Positions 35,051 to 41,824 of a DNA stretch of 64,000 nt are shown here, in pieces (the first letter of the stretch is position 1; every line of letters begins with the position of its first letter). This stretch comes from LMUY01 sp965199005. GTDB lineage: Bacteria; Pseudomonadota; Alphaproteobacteria; Acetobacterales; Acetobacteraceae. Position numbers and translations under genes: made by a program. The DNA lies in contig CBDAQK010000006.1 of the NCBI GenBank assembly GCA_965199005.1, positions 2,046,001 to 2,110,000 of the forward strand, read 5' to 3'. The notes beneath the pieces are model-generated. The model had not been told where the DNA came from. It was given only the letters and a program-made list of their open reading frames with translations, and did not search any database.

Positions 35051-35819
35051 CCGACTCTGCCATGCCAAGCCGCATCAGCGCATCCTCCGCATCGGCCAAA
35101 TCCTGGCTGGCCTTGGCCACGGCCGCCAGCACGGGTGAACTTTCGCCCAATGCCTCGCCAACCGGCGCCTCTCCGGCCGGCACCAGCTGCGCCCGGGTGA
35201 TATCTGCCGACGCCCGGCTCAGCCAGTGGCGCAATGGGCGCGTCAGCAAGGGGGCGGCGAAGGCCGCTATGGCGGCTGTCACCACCAGTGCGAGCAATCC
35301 GGCGCGTACCATGTCCAGCAGCACCGTGTTGACCCGCGTCTCCAGCGGCACCGGGTCGTAGCGGACGACGACACCGCCGGCCGGTTGTCCGAAGCTGTTG
35401 GTGATCCGCGCGCCGACCACAAACGCGCCCGGCGCGTCGGCGCGCCATTCCGCAGCCTCCGCAGCTTGGGGAGCCCAGTCCGGCGGGAGGCGGCGGCCGA
35501 CGCGGAACTGGTCCGTGTCGAACAGCACGGCACCGGTGGCGTCGAATACGGAAATGCTCAATGTGCCGCTCTCCGCCGCCCGGCGACGTTGGATCAGCTG
35601 CTCGGTGGTTTGCAGCATGGCGAGCGAAATACCGAGGTTCATCCCGTCCTCGATCGTCGAGGCGAGGTCGTCGGCGACGAAGCTGTAGACGAGGTCCTCC
35701 TGCGTCCGCAGCACCCGGCGTGTCTTGAAATAGTTGAGCGAGATCGTCAGCGCCGACGCAGCCAGCACCGCCGCGATCATCACGGCGGCCAGGCGGGTTG
35801 CGAACGGCGTGCTGCTCAC
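35019..35819 (-). CDS. Membrane protein with periplasmic sensor and HAMP-like segment, no output domain
   Basis: A 266-residue protein. The GTG at 35819 overlaps the formyltransferase stop as GTGA. Helix 1 (RLAAVMIAAVLAASALTISL) is followed by a periplasmic domain of about 140 residues that includes SISVFDATGAVLFDTDQFRVG, a Cache-like strand pattern. Helix 2 (LLALVVTAAIAAFAAPLL) leads into a HAMP-like segment (RPLRHWLSRASADITRAQL) and a short helical tail with no kinase, cyclase or phosphatase domain. It may act as a partner of the HAMP-MFS fusion or of the phosphatase. Confidence 0.8.
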   Translation of the reverse strand: MSSTPFATRLAAVMIAAVLAASALTISLNYFKTRRVLRTQEDLVYSFVADDLASTIEDGMNLGISLAMLQTTEQLIQRRRAAESGTLSISVFDATGAVLFDTDQFRVGRRLPPDWAPQAAEAAEWRADAPGAFVVGARITNSFGQPAGGVVVRYDPVPLETRVNTVLLDMVRAGLLALVVTAAIAAFAAPLLTRPLRHWLSRASADITRAQLVPAGEAPVGEALGESSPVLAAVAKASQDLADAEDALMRLGMAESDAAADRSLAA

Positions 35820-36619
35820 TGCGCCACCGGCCTGAGGAAAGGCGTCAGCAGTTCGAGGTAATCCGCACCCTTGACCAGGCTGAAGCCCATCGCGCGGAAT
35901 TGCGTAAACGCCTCGGGCGTGGGCGCGAAGGTCCTGCTCGCGAGTGCCGCGTCCTGCGGAGTGGCGGGAGGCAACCCGTTGTTGATGAACGCGACCGCCT
36001 GCGCGCCCCCAGCGAGATAGAGTTGCATCATGTGCCAGAGCAGCGAACGGCTTCGCACCACGGGCACCTCGCGGATGGCGAGCACAGGGCCGGTATCCAC
36101 ACCGGGCTCGACCACGTGGATGGTGCAGCGTAGCACGTCGTTGCCGCGCAGGATTTGCCAAAACGGCGTGAACAGGCCGCGATACTGCGGCAATGGGCCA
36201 GGATGCACGTTGATGATGCCCGCCGACGCCTGCGCGATGGTGCTGCGGCGGAAGAGGTACGAAAACCGGATCGACAGGATCATGTCGGCGCCGAAAGCCT
36301 CGATGGCATGGACCCCGCTGCCGGGCTGCATGTCACGGATCACCGTGAGCGGGTTTCCGGTCGTGGCGGCGAGTTGGGTGGGCGTGCGCATTTGTCCGGG
36401 CAGCGGGGTGGCGGCGTCCAGTGCAGGGAATAACACCGACATCGGCACTTGCCGCTCGATCATGCGCATCAAGTCCAGCTCGGGCACGGCGTCGTCCGCC
36501 TCCGGATGCTCCCGCACGCTCATGAAGATCGCAAGGTCATGCCCGGCGAGGCCCGGCAGGACATGGTTGAGAACCACGGCGCCGAAGATGTCGTGCTTGG
36601 TGCACACCGCGATACGCAA
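35816..36619 (-). CDS. Formyltransferase family protein (Fmt/PurN/ArnA-type domain)
   Basis: A 267-residue protein with the formyltransferase core: IINVHPGPLPQYRGLFTPFW supplies the catalytic Asn and His, and VVEPGVDTGPVL supplies the Asp. It transfers or removes a formyl group from 10-formyltetrahydrofolate on an unknown amine or sugar. The start is probably TTG at 36619, with a strong AAGGAG nine bases upstream; further in-frame upstream residues lack the fold. It is the first gene of the signalling operon, its stop overlapping the next GTG. Its job in a signalling operon is unclear: it may make the ligand or modify a target. Confidence 0.85.
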   Translation of the reverse strand: MRIAVCTKHDIFGAVVLNHVLPGLAGHDLAIFMSVREHPEADDAVPELDLMRMIERQVPMSVLFPALDAATPLPGQMRTPTQLAATTGNPLTVIRDMQPGSGVHAIEAFGADMILSIRFSYLFRRSTIAQASAGIINVHPGPLPQYRGLFTPFWQILRGNDVLRCTIHVVEPGVDTGPVLAIREVPVVRSRSLLWHMMQLYLAGGAQAVAFINNGLPPATPQDAALASRTFAPTPEAFTQFRAMGFSLVKGADYLELLTPFLRPVAQ

Positions 36620-37224
36620 CGTCGCATTCTCCTTCGAGTACCATCGTGCACGACCCGGCCACGACCGCAACAAGGTTGAAAGGCGGAGTTTTCTGCGCCG
36701 ATGCAATTAAACAATTGGTAAGCGGGATCAATCGACCGCCATACCCTCACTGCTGGACGACAAGCAAAACATGCCCAGTATTGTTGAAGTAAAACAAGGG
36801 CACATCATTCGCGAAGCAACAGAGCTTGCCGCTTCGCTCCGGTCTCGTTCCAAAATCGCCGGCTGAAGATTTGGAAGCTGTGCCCGCTCAATGTTGAGTC
36901 GCCTGCGGGACCATAGCCGGCGGGGTTGGCTTCCCAGCCTCCGGCTGGCCGCGGTCTTCGCCGGTCAAACTTCGCCTATCATCGTCGTTTGAGGGTTGAC
37001 CGGAGCGGGCACATCACAAAAAATTAGTCAATTGCCTGTATTTCAATAACGCAGCGAGACGAAAAGATCGGCTTTTAAGGGATGCTTCATTTTCATGAGA
37101 TGATCCGCAAGGCGTGGCCGGCCGCCTCCAGCCATTTCTCTGCCTTGCTGACGCCACATATCCCAGGCGACTTTGCGTGACGCCCGCAGTGTTCCAGCGG
37201 GCGCAGGCTTTGCGGGAGAGACGT
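36620..37224. other. 605-bp intergenic region upstream of the signalling operon, locally AT-rich
   Basis: This is the only long non-coding gap in the window. On the plus strand at 36771-36866 there is a 31-codon open frame starting MPSIVEVKQGHIIREA, without a convincing ribosome site. A nested inverted-repeat block fills 36880-37012. The part from 37013 to 37110 is AT-rich for this genome (ACAAAAAATTAGTCAATTG) and could hold promoters for the operon on the left or the hydrolase on the right. No tRNA, transposase or phage remnant was found. Confidence 0.6.
36880..37012. ncRNA. Candidate structured RNA or palindromic element
   Basis: GTGCCCGCTC (36880-36889) pairs perfectly with GAGCGGGCAC (37003-37012) and closes a 133-base block. 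Inside, AGCCGG (36915-36920) pairs with CCGGCT (36941-36946) around a GGTTGG-CTTC-CCAGCC hairpin, and CCGGTCAA (36961-36968) pairs with TTGACCGG (36996-37003). This multi-stem plan is what a structured RNA or a MITE-like palindrome would show. Strand and function are unknown, and no known RNA family was recognised. Confidence 0.35.
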
Positions 37225-38091
37225 GTGATCCGACGCTTTGCGTTTGCGCTCAGTGGCCTCATGGCGCTCGGCGGCGCCGGGCCGGAAGCACGGACGTTGG
37301 CGATTCCCGGCCGTGATGGCGTGCCTGCCCACTCGGTGCGGGTGCTGCTGTGGACGTCCGACGCGCCCGGCCCGCATCCCTTCCTCGTGTATGAGCCGAG
37401 TTGGGGCGGGCGGGCGGATGAGAATTCCCGCCTTGCCGCCATGTTGGCCAAGTCGGGGTTCACGGTGGCCGCGCTTGATTACGACACCGAGCAACCAGCC
37501 CGGTTCGCCCCGCAGATGCAACGTTTGCAGACGCCATTGGACATCTCTTCGGCCGCCGCCCTGGCCCGGACGACGGCAGAAGGGGATTGGCGGGCGGTCG
37601 TCTTCGCAACCGATGCCTCCGTGGTGCTCGACATCCTGCCGGAGGCGGAGCAGGCACCGTCGGCTGGCATCCTTGGATGGTCCTTCGGGGGCGCCGTCGC
37701 GATCGAGGCTTGCCGCCAGGACGCGCGGTTCAGGGCGTGTCTGAACATGGATGGCTGGATGTTCGGGCCCGCAGCGGATGACCCTTCGCCGCAGCCGACG
37801 CTCGTGCTCAGCGGCGACCCCTATCCTGCCCAGGCAAAGCCAGCGCGTGACCCGGCAGCCGTGTTGGACGAACGGGATGGCGCGCGGCTGCGCGCCCGCT
37901 TCGCAGCCGTCGGCGGGACCTACGCGCAATTGGCCGGGCTGGAACACGCCGGGTTCAGCGATGTGGGCAACAACGAGACCGTGCGTAAACTGGCGCGCGA
38001 CTTCTTCGCCAGCACGCTGCTTGGCGACACCACGACGGCCAGCAAGCTGCCTGGCGTGACGTGGCACCGCGTCAACCCTCCTGGCGGATAA
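37225..38091 (+). CDS. Exported alpha/beta hydrolase (dienelactone hydrolase/PAF-acetylhydrolase-like)
   Basis: A 288-residue protein from GTG 37225, preceded by GGGAGAG. A short signal-like N-terminus (RRFAFALSGLMALGG) suggests export. The nucleophile elbow is GILGWSFGGAVAIEA (GxSxG), the Asp is probably in LVLSGDPYPAQ, and the His lies in AGLEHAGFSD. The overall plan matches secreted dienelactone or platelet-activating-factor acetylhydrolase-like enzymes with unknown ester substrates. Its last 20 bp overlap the convergent phosphopantetheinyl transferase gene. Confidence 0.82.
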   Translation: MIRRFAFALSGLMALGGAGPEARTLAIPGRDGVPAHSVRVLLWTSDAPGPHPFLVYEPSWGGRADENSRLAAMLAKSGFTVAALDYDTEQPARFAPQMQRLQTPLDISSAAALARTTAEGDWRAVVFATDASVVLDILPEAEQAPSAGILGWSFGGAVAIEACRQDARFRACLNMDGWMFGPAADDPSPQPTLVLSGDPYPAQAKPARDPAAVLDERDGARLRARFAAVGGTYAQLAGLEHAGFSDVGNNETVRKLARDFFASTLLGDTTTASKLPGVTWHRVNPPGG

Positions 38092-38689
38092 CGTGCCATC
38101 CCTGACGGGCGGCGGCGATTGCGGCCGAGTAACCGGGAAGCACGGGTAGATCCATCACCTGCCAGCCCGGCAGAATAGGGTCCGGCAACACGGTGATGGC
38201 CTGCAGATCGGCAATGCTGCCGCCCTGCGCCTTGATCACGGCCTCCTTGCGGGTCCAGCCGCGGATAATCTCGGCGTCGAGTTGCGGCCCCGCCAGCCTG
38301 GCGAGGCTAGCTTGCTCGGCAGCAGTGAAGACAAGCCTGGCAAGCCCGTGCTCCAGCGGCCGGACCGCCTCGATATCGATACCCACCGGAAATTGCGCCA
38401 CGGCGAACAATGCGACCGCACCCGAATGGCTCAGATTGAACTCCGGCCCACCCGGGAGATACGGTTTTCCATTGGGACCCGCCACAAGAGGCAGCGCAGA
38501 GGGGGGCACGCCGCGCAACCCGGCCAGCACTCGCCGCATCGCGGCCCGGCCAGCGGTAAACCGGCGTGCGGCATGCGGCACGATGAAGCGCTCGGCCCGG
38601 TGGTGCTCCTCCCTGGACAACACCGCGCGGTCGTCAGGAGCGGACCGATCCAGGTCCCATTGCCAAACCGCAACTTCGTCCCGGCTCAC
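38072..38689 (-). CDS. 4'-phosphopantetheinyl transferase, Sfp type
   Basis: A 205-residue enzyme that moves phosphopantetheine from CoA to a carrier-protein serine. Motifs are EFNLSHSGAVALFAV, PVGIDIEAVRPLEH (magnesium-binding Asp and Glu) and WTRKEAVIKAQG with the catalytic Glu/Lys. The start is GTG at 38689, nine bases downstream of the crotonase gene stop, so both are likely cotranscribed. No polyketide or nonribosomal synthetase gene is in the window; the target could be a dedicated acyl carrier protein elsewhere. Confidence 0.9.
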   Translation of the reverse strand: MSRDEVAVWQWDLDRSAPDDRAVLSREEHHRAERFIVPHAARRFTAGRAAMRRVLAGLRGVPPSALPLVAGPNGKPYLPGGPEFNLSHSGAVALFAVAQFPVGIDIEAVRPLEHGLARLVFTAAEQASLARLAGPQLDAEIIRGWTRKEAVIKAQGGSIADLQAITVLPDPILPGWQVMDLPVLPGYSAAIAAARQGWHVIRQEG

Positions 38690-38698
38690 CGGCCCTGG

Positions 38699-39448
38699 TC
38701 ACTGGCCACGGAACACCGGCAGCTTGCCTCGCCGGAAGGCAGCAAGCCCGGTGGCATAATCCTGGCTGGCGCGGCACGCCACCACCAGCTCTGCCAAGCC
38801 GGGGTCACCTTCCCAATCGACCATGCGCTTGCCGGCTGCCACCGCAAGTGGCGCATTCTCGGCGATGGCACGGGCCAGGTCGACCACGATGTCCGATAAA
38901 TCCTGGTCGTCCACCACCATCGTCACCAGCCCGATCCGAAGCGCCTCGCGGGCGTTGATCCTGCCGCCCACAAGCAACATCCGCTTGGCATGCTGCGGCC
39001 CCACCAACCGGGTGAGCGCGGCAACCGCATCGGGTGCATAGGCCGCCCCCCAGCGCGCGCCCGGCAGCGAAAACGCGCTGTCCTCCGCCGCAATCAGCAA
39101 ATCGGCGTGTAGCGCCAAGGCCAACCCGGCGCCGAAGCAATCCCCGCGAAGCCGGGCGATCACAGGTTTTTCAAACGCGGCCAGCGCATCCTGCGCGCGG
39201 TGGGCGGCCGCATCGTAGCTGGCTTGCTCCTCGGTCTCCGCTGCGTCCGGATCGCTGACGAAGGCATGGTGGCCCGCCCCGGTCAGCACGATCACGCGGA
39301 TGGAGTGATCGGTCGCGTAGGCGTTCACCACCGTCACGAAAGCGTCCCACATCGGGACGCTCGCCACATTGTGGATCGGCGCGTTGAAGGTGACGAGGCC
39401 GATTCCCTCCATCGCTTCAGCCTTTATCAGTGGGCGAACCTCCGCCAT
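38699..39448 (-). CDS. Enoyl-CoA hydratase/isomerase (crotonase) family protein
   Basis: A 249-residue crotonase-fold protein. VIVLTGAGHHAFVSDPDA and KPVIARLRGDCFGAGLALALHAD form the oxyanion-hole region. The segment FSLPGARWGAAYAPDAVAAL replaces the usual PEI/E that supplies the first catalytic glutamate in hydratases, so simple hydration is doubtful and isomerase, hydrolase or decarboxylase activity may fit better. It is probably in an operon with the phosphopantetheinyl transferase. Confidence 0.87.
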   Translation of the reverse strand: MAEVRPLIKAEAMEGIGLVTFNAPIHNVASVPMWDAFVTVVNAYATDHSIRVIVLTGAGHHAFVSDPDAAETEEQASYDAAAHRAQDALAAFEKPVIARLRGDCFGAGLALALHADLLIAAEDSAFSLPGARWGAAYAPDAVAALTRLVGPQHAKRMLLVGGRINAREALRIGLVTMVVDDQDLSDIVVDLARAIAENAPLAVAAGKRMVDWEGDPGLAELVVACRASQDYATGLAAFRRGKLPVFRGQ

Positions 39449-39661
39449 GGCACCAGCCTTTCGCTCAGCATTTGTTCAGCCATGCAAACCGCGTCAAAGC
39501 GCGGACCCGATGGTGCATCGCTGGACGTGCCGAGGTCCAGCGGTCAAGACGTCAAATCCGATCTGATCGTTAAGATGGTCCGGCTGTTGCGATCGCATCC
39601 CTTCCCCAATCCCTCGGGAACGTTCCAGAATACCGGCACAAGGCGCGCGGGGGGACAGGTG

Positions 39662-39904
39662 ATGAAGGTGACCGTGGAGATCGATTGCACACCCGATGAG
39701 GCTCGGGATTTTCTTGGCCTGCCCGACGTCAAGCCGATGCAGGCGGCCGTCATGGCCACCTTGGAAAAGCAGGCCGTCCAGGCGGCCCAGAGTTTCTCGC
39801 CGGATTCGATGCTGAAATTGTGGTTCACCACCATGCCGCAACTGTCCAACCAGATGCAGGACATGTTCACCCGCATGATGGGCAATGGAACGCCCCGCTC
39901 ATAG
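39662..39904 (+). CDS. DUF6489 family protein
   Basis: An 80-residue protein starting MKVTVEIDCTPDEARDFLGL, with ATG at 39662 preceded by a GGGGGACAGG ribosome site. It matches the small DUF6489 family that I associate with alphaproteobacteria. The C-terminal half is amphipathic and methionine-rich (NQMQDMFTRMMGNG), suggestive of a helical or membrane-peripheral role, perhaps with polyhydroxyalkanoate granules; that is a guess. It stands alone between the divergent crotonase operon and cbpA. Confidence 0.8.
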   Translation: MKVTVEIDCTPDEARDFLGLPDVKPMQAAVMATLEKQAVQAAQSFSPDSMLKLWFTTMPQLSNQMQDMFTRMMGNGTPRS

Positions 39905-40002
39905 CCCTGGAATCGACGCGCAAGGCGCCATCGAGGTGACCAAGACGGTTGATCCCGCGCCTCTCGCGCGCCATGTCAGGATGGCATGATTCGCGGAGCC
40001 GC

Positions 40003-40905
40003 ATGACCGACCCATACCAAACCCTGGGCGTCGCCAAGGACGCATCGGCGGACGATATCCGCCGGGCGTATCGTAAACTGGCGAAGAAGCACCATCCCGA
40101 CCTGAACCCGGGCAACAAGGCGTCGGAGGAAAAGTTCAAGGCCGTCTCCGCGGCCAATGACCTGTTGTCCGATCCCGAAAAGCGGGCGAGGTTCGACCGT
40201 GGCGAGATCGACGCCGCGGGCGATCCACGCCCGGAGCGGCAAACCTACCGGTCCTATGCCGATACCGGGGCAGGCATGCGCTATGGCACCGGCGACCAGG
40301 CCGGGATGGGCGATATCTTTTCCGATCTGTTCTCCCAATCCTACGAGCGTGCCAACCGCCCGGCCAGGGGACGCGATGTCGCTTACACGCTGGACGTCGA
40401 TTTCATCGACGCGGTTTCCGGCACGCAGCAACGGCTGAGCTTGCCTGACGGACGCTCGCTGGACGTGCGGGTGCCTGCCGGGATGGAGGATGGCCAAACG
40501 CTTCGCTTGCGCGGCCAGGGTGGGGAAGGCGTGAATGGCGGCCCGGCGGGTGACGCCCTCATCACAGTTTCGGTCTTTCCACACACCTTCTTCCGCCGCG
40601 AGGGCAATGACATCCATCTCGACCTGCCCCTCACCTTGAAGGAGGCGGTGCTGGGCGGACGGGTCACCATCCCGACCGTCACCGGGTCCGTGGCGATGAC
40701 CATTCCGGCCCGGTCCGATACCGGCAAAGTCCTCCGCCTGCGTGGCCGCGGGGTGCCAGCCCATGGCAACCACCCCGCAGGCGATCAGTTGGTGACGCTG
40801 AAGATCGTGGTACCCGATGCCGATGATGCATTGGAGGAATTCCTGCGGAGTTGGAAGCCGGCGAAGGAAGCCGATCCAAGGCGAGGTATGACGGGCGAGG
40901 TATGA
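40003..40905 (+). CDS. cbpA: DnaJ-class chaperone CbpA-like
   Basis: A 300-residue type II J-protein. The J domain (residues 1-70) begins MTDPYQTLGVAKDASADD and has the HPD motif in KKHHPDLNPGNK. A G-rich linker follows, then two C-terminal beta domains (DVDFIDAVSGTQQRLSLPDG and GNDIHLDLPLTLKEAVLGG) that bind client proteins. It stimulates DnaK. The ATG at 40003 begins the J domain exactly; an upstream in-frame ATG at 39949 is not supported. It is followed 10 bp later by cbpM. Confidence 0.93.
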   Translation: MTDPYQTLGVAKDASADDIRRAYRKLAKKHHPDLNPGNKASEEKFKAVSAANDLLSDPEKRARFDRGEIDAAGDPRPERQTYRSYADTGAGMRYGTGDQAGMGDIFSDLFSQSYERANRPARGRDVAYTLDVDFIDAVSGTQQRLSLPDGRSLDVRVPAGMEDGQTLRLRGQGGEGVNGGPAGDALITVSVFPHTFFRREGNDIHLDLPLTLKEAVLGGRVTIPTVTGSVAMTIPARSDTGKVLRLRGRGVPAHGNHPAGDQLVTLKIVVPDADDALEEFLRSWKPAKEADPRRGMTGEV

Positions 40906-40915
40906 CGGAGGGATC

Positions 40916-41233
40916 GTGATAACGCTCGAGATGCTACCGCAGCGCGTGGTGGGTCTGCGCGTTGACGATGTGAGTCGGTGGGTCGAGCTGGCCTGGGTGC
41001 GGCCCGAACATGGCACGGCTGGCTGGCTGTTTCGTGAGATCGACGTGGCCAGGGTGCAGTTGATCATGGAGCTCCGGGACGATTTCAGCCTCAACGAAGA
41101 GGCCATGCCGACCGTGCTGTCGCTGCTGGACCAGCTTTACGAAGCGCGGCGTCAGATGCGTGCGTTACGGCACGCGCTGGGTGCTGTTCCCGCCGAAGCC
41201 CTGGACGCGGTGCTGCGGGCTTTGCCGGAGTGA
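40916..41233 (+). CDS. cbpM: Chaperone modulator CbpM-like protein
   Basis: A 105-residue MerR-like helical protein. VELAWVRPEHGTAGWLFREIDVARVQLIMEL is the winged-helix-like region of CbpM (shown only to orient). CbpM binds the J domain of CbpA and blocks its cochaperone and DNA-binding activities. The start is GTG, with GGAGGG a few bases upstream. The gene order cbpA-cbpM is conserved. The stop overlaps the next GTG as GTGA. Confidence 0.88.
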   Translation: MITLEMLPQRVVGLRVDDVSRWVELAWVRPEHGTAGWLFREIDVARVQLIMELRDDFSLNEEAMPTVLSLLDQLYEARRQMRALRHALGAVPAEALDAVLRALPE

Positions 41234-41433
41234 GCGGGGGTGACAAGCCGACGCTGACGGCGCGGGCGGAGGCCGAACTCGCCGCCCGCAGGGAACGTGA
41301 GGCCGCGGCGCTGCGTGCCAACCTACGGCGGCGGAAGGATCAGCAGCGCGCCAAGCGCGGACCGACAGACGCCGCTCGGATCGACCCCCCCGAACCCGCA
41401 AGCCCGGACTGCGCCGCCAATCAACTCGATTGA
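41230..41433 (+). CDS. Small charged hypothetical protein
   Basis: A 67-residue, strongly charged, helix-forming protein (EAELAARREREAAALRANLR followed by RRKDQQRAKR). The GTG start overlaps the cbpM stop by 4 bp, so it is translated as part of the cbpAM unit. Similar tiny Arg/Lys-rich proteins with a RANLRRRK-type motif occur widely in alphaproteobacteria without a known function. It may bind RNA or ribosomes; this is a guess. Confidence 0.65.
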   Translation: MSGGDKPTLTARAEAELAARREREAAALRANLRRRKDQQRAKRGPTDAARIDPPEPASPDCAANQLD

Positions 41434-41522
41434 TGTCGAACAAGCCCTAAGGCAACTGCCGCGTGCTTGGCGGCGTCCTGCCGCGTTTCCCCCGCGCCTC
41501 GCTGGATGCATGAAGTGCCGGC

Positions 41523-41780
41523 TCAGTTCCGGGCGATGTCCCCGCCCTGCATTCCGCGCAGCTCGCCGGATTGGACACTGCCGATGGCATTGGTGAGGAT
41601 TTGAACCACCGCCTCGTCCGAGAGCGTCCGCGTCAGCAGCCCCAGCGAGGCCCCGAGCAACGCCGATGCGATCGAGAGGGAGCTGATGTTCTGCCCGATC
41701 ATGTACTCGATCGCCTTGTCCACGACGGCGCCGGCATGGCTGAGATCAGCGGGCGCGCCGTCATCGGGGGCGAGGGTCAT
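41523..41780 (-). CDS. Small hypothetical protein (85 residues)
   Basis: The ATG at 41780 has a strong AAAGGAGATC ribosome site upstream, which makes it a convincing gene even though no family is recognised. The protein is helical, with NISSLSIASALLGASLGLL as a possible weak membrane or amphipathic helix, and ends in a hydrophilic tail. It lies on the minus strand 44 bp downstream of the ABC exporter gene and is convergent with the cbpAM unit. Confidence 0.6.
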   Translation of the reverse strand: MTLAPDDGAPADLSHAGAVVDKAIEYMIGQNISSLSIASALLGASLGLLTRTLSDEAVVQILTNAIGSVQSGELRGMQGGDIARN

Positions 41781-41824
41781 GGCGGATCTCCTTTGACCGA
41801 CAGATGGCCGTAAACCACCCGCAT

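Noticed and set aside
36771..36866. 31-codon plus-strand frame MPSIVEVKQGHIIREA...
   Set aside because: No good ribosome site and no recognisable match; kept only as a note in the intergenic entry.
36880..37012. Insertion sequence remnant
   Set aside because: Inverted repeats are present but there is no transposase fragment and no flanking target duplication.
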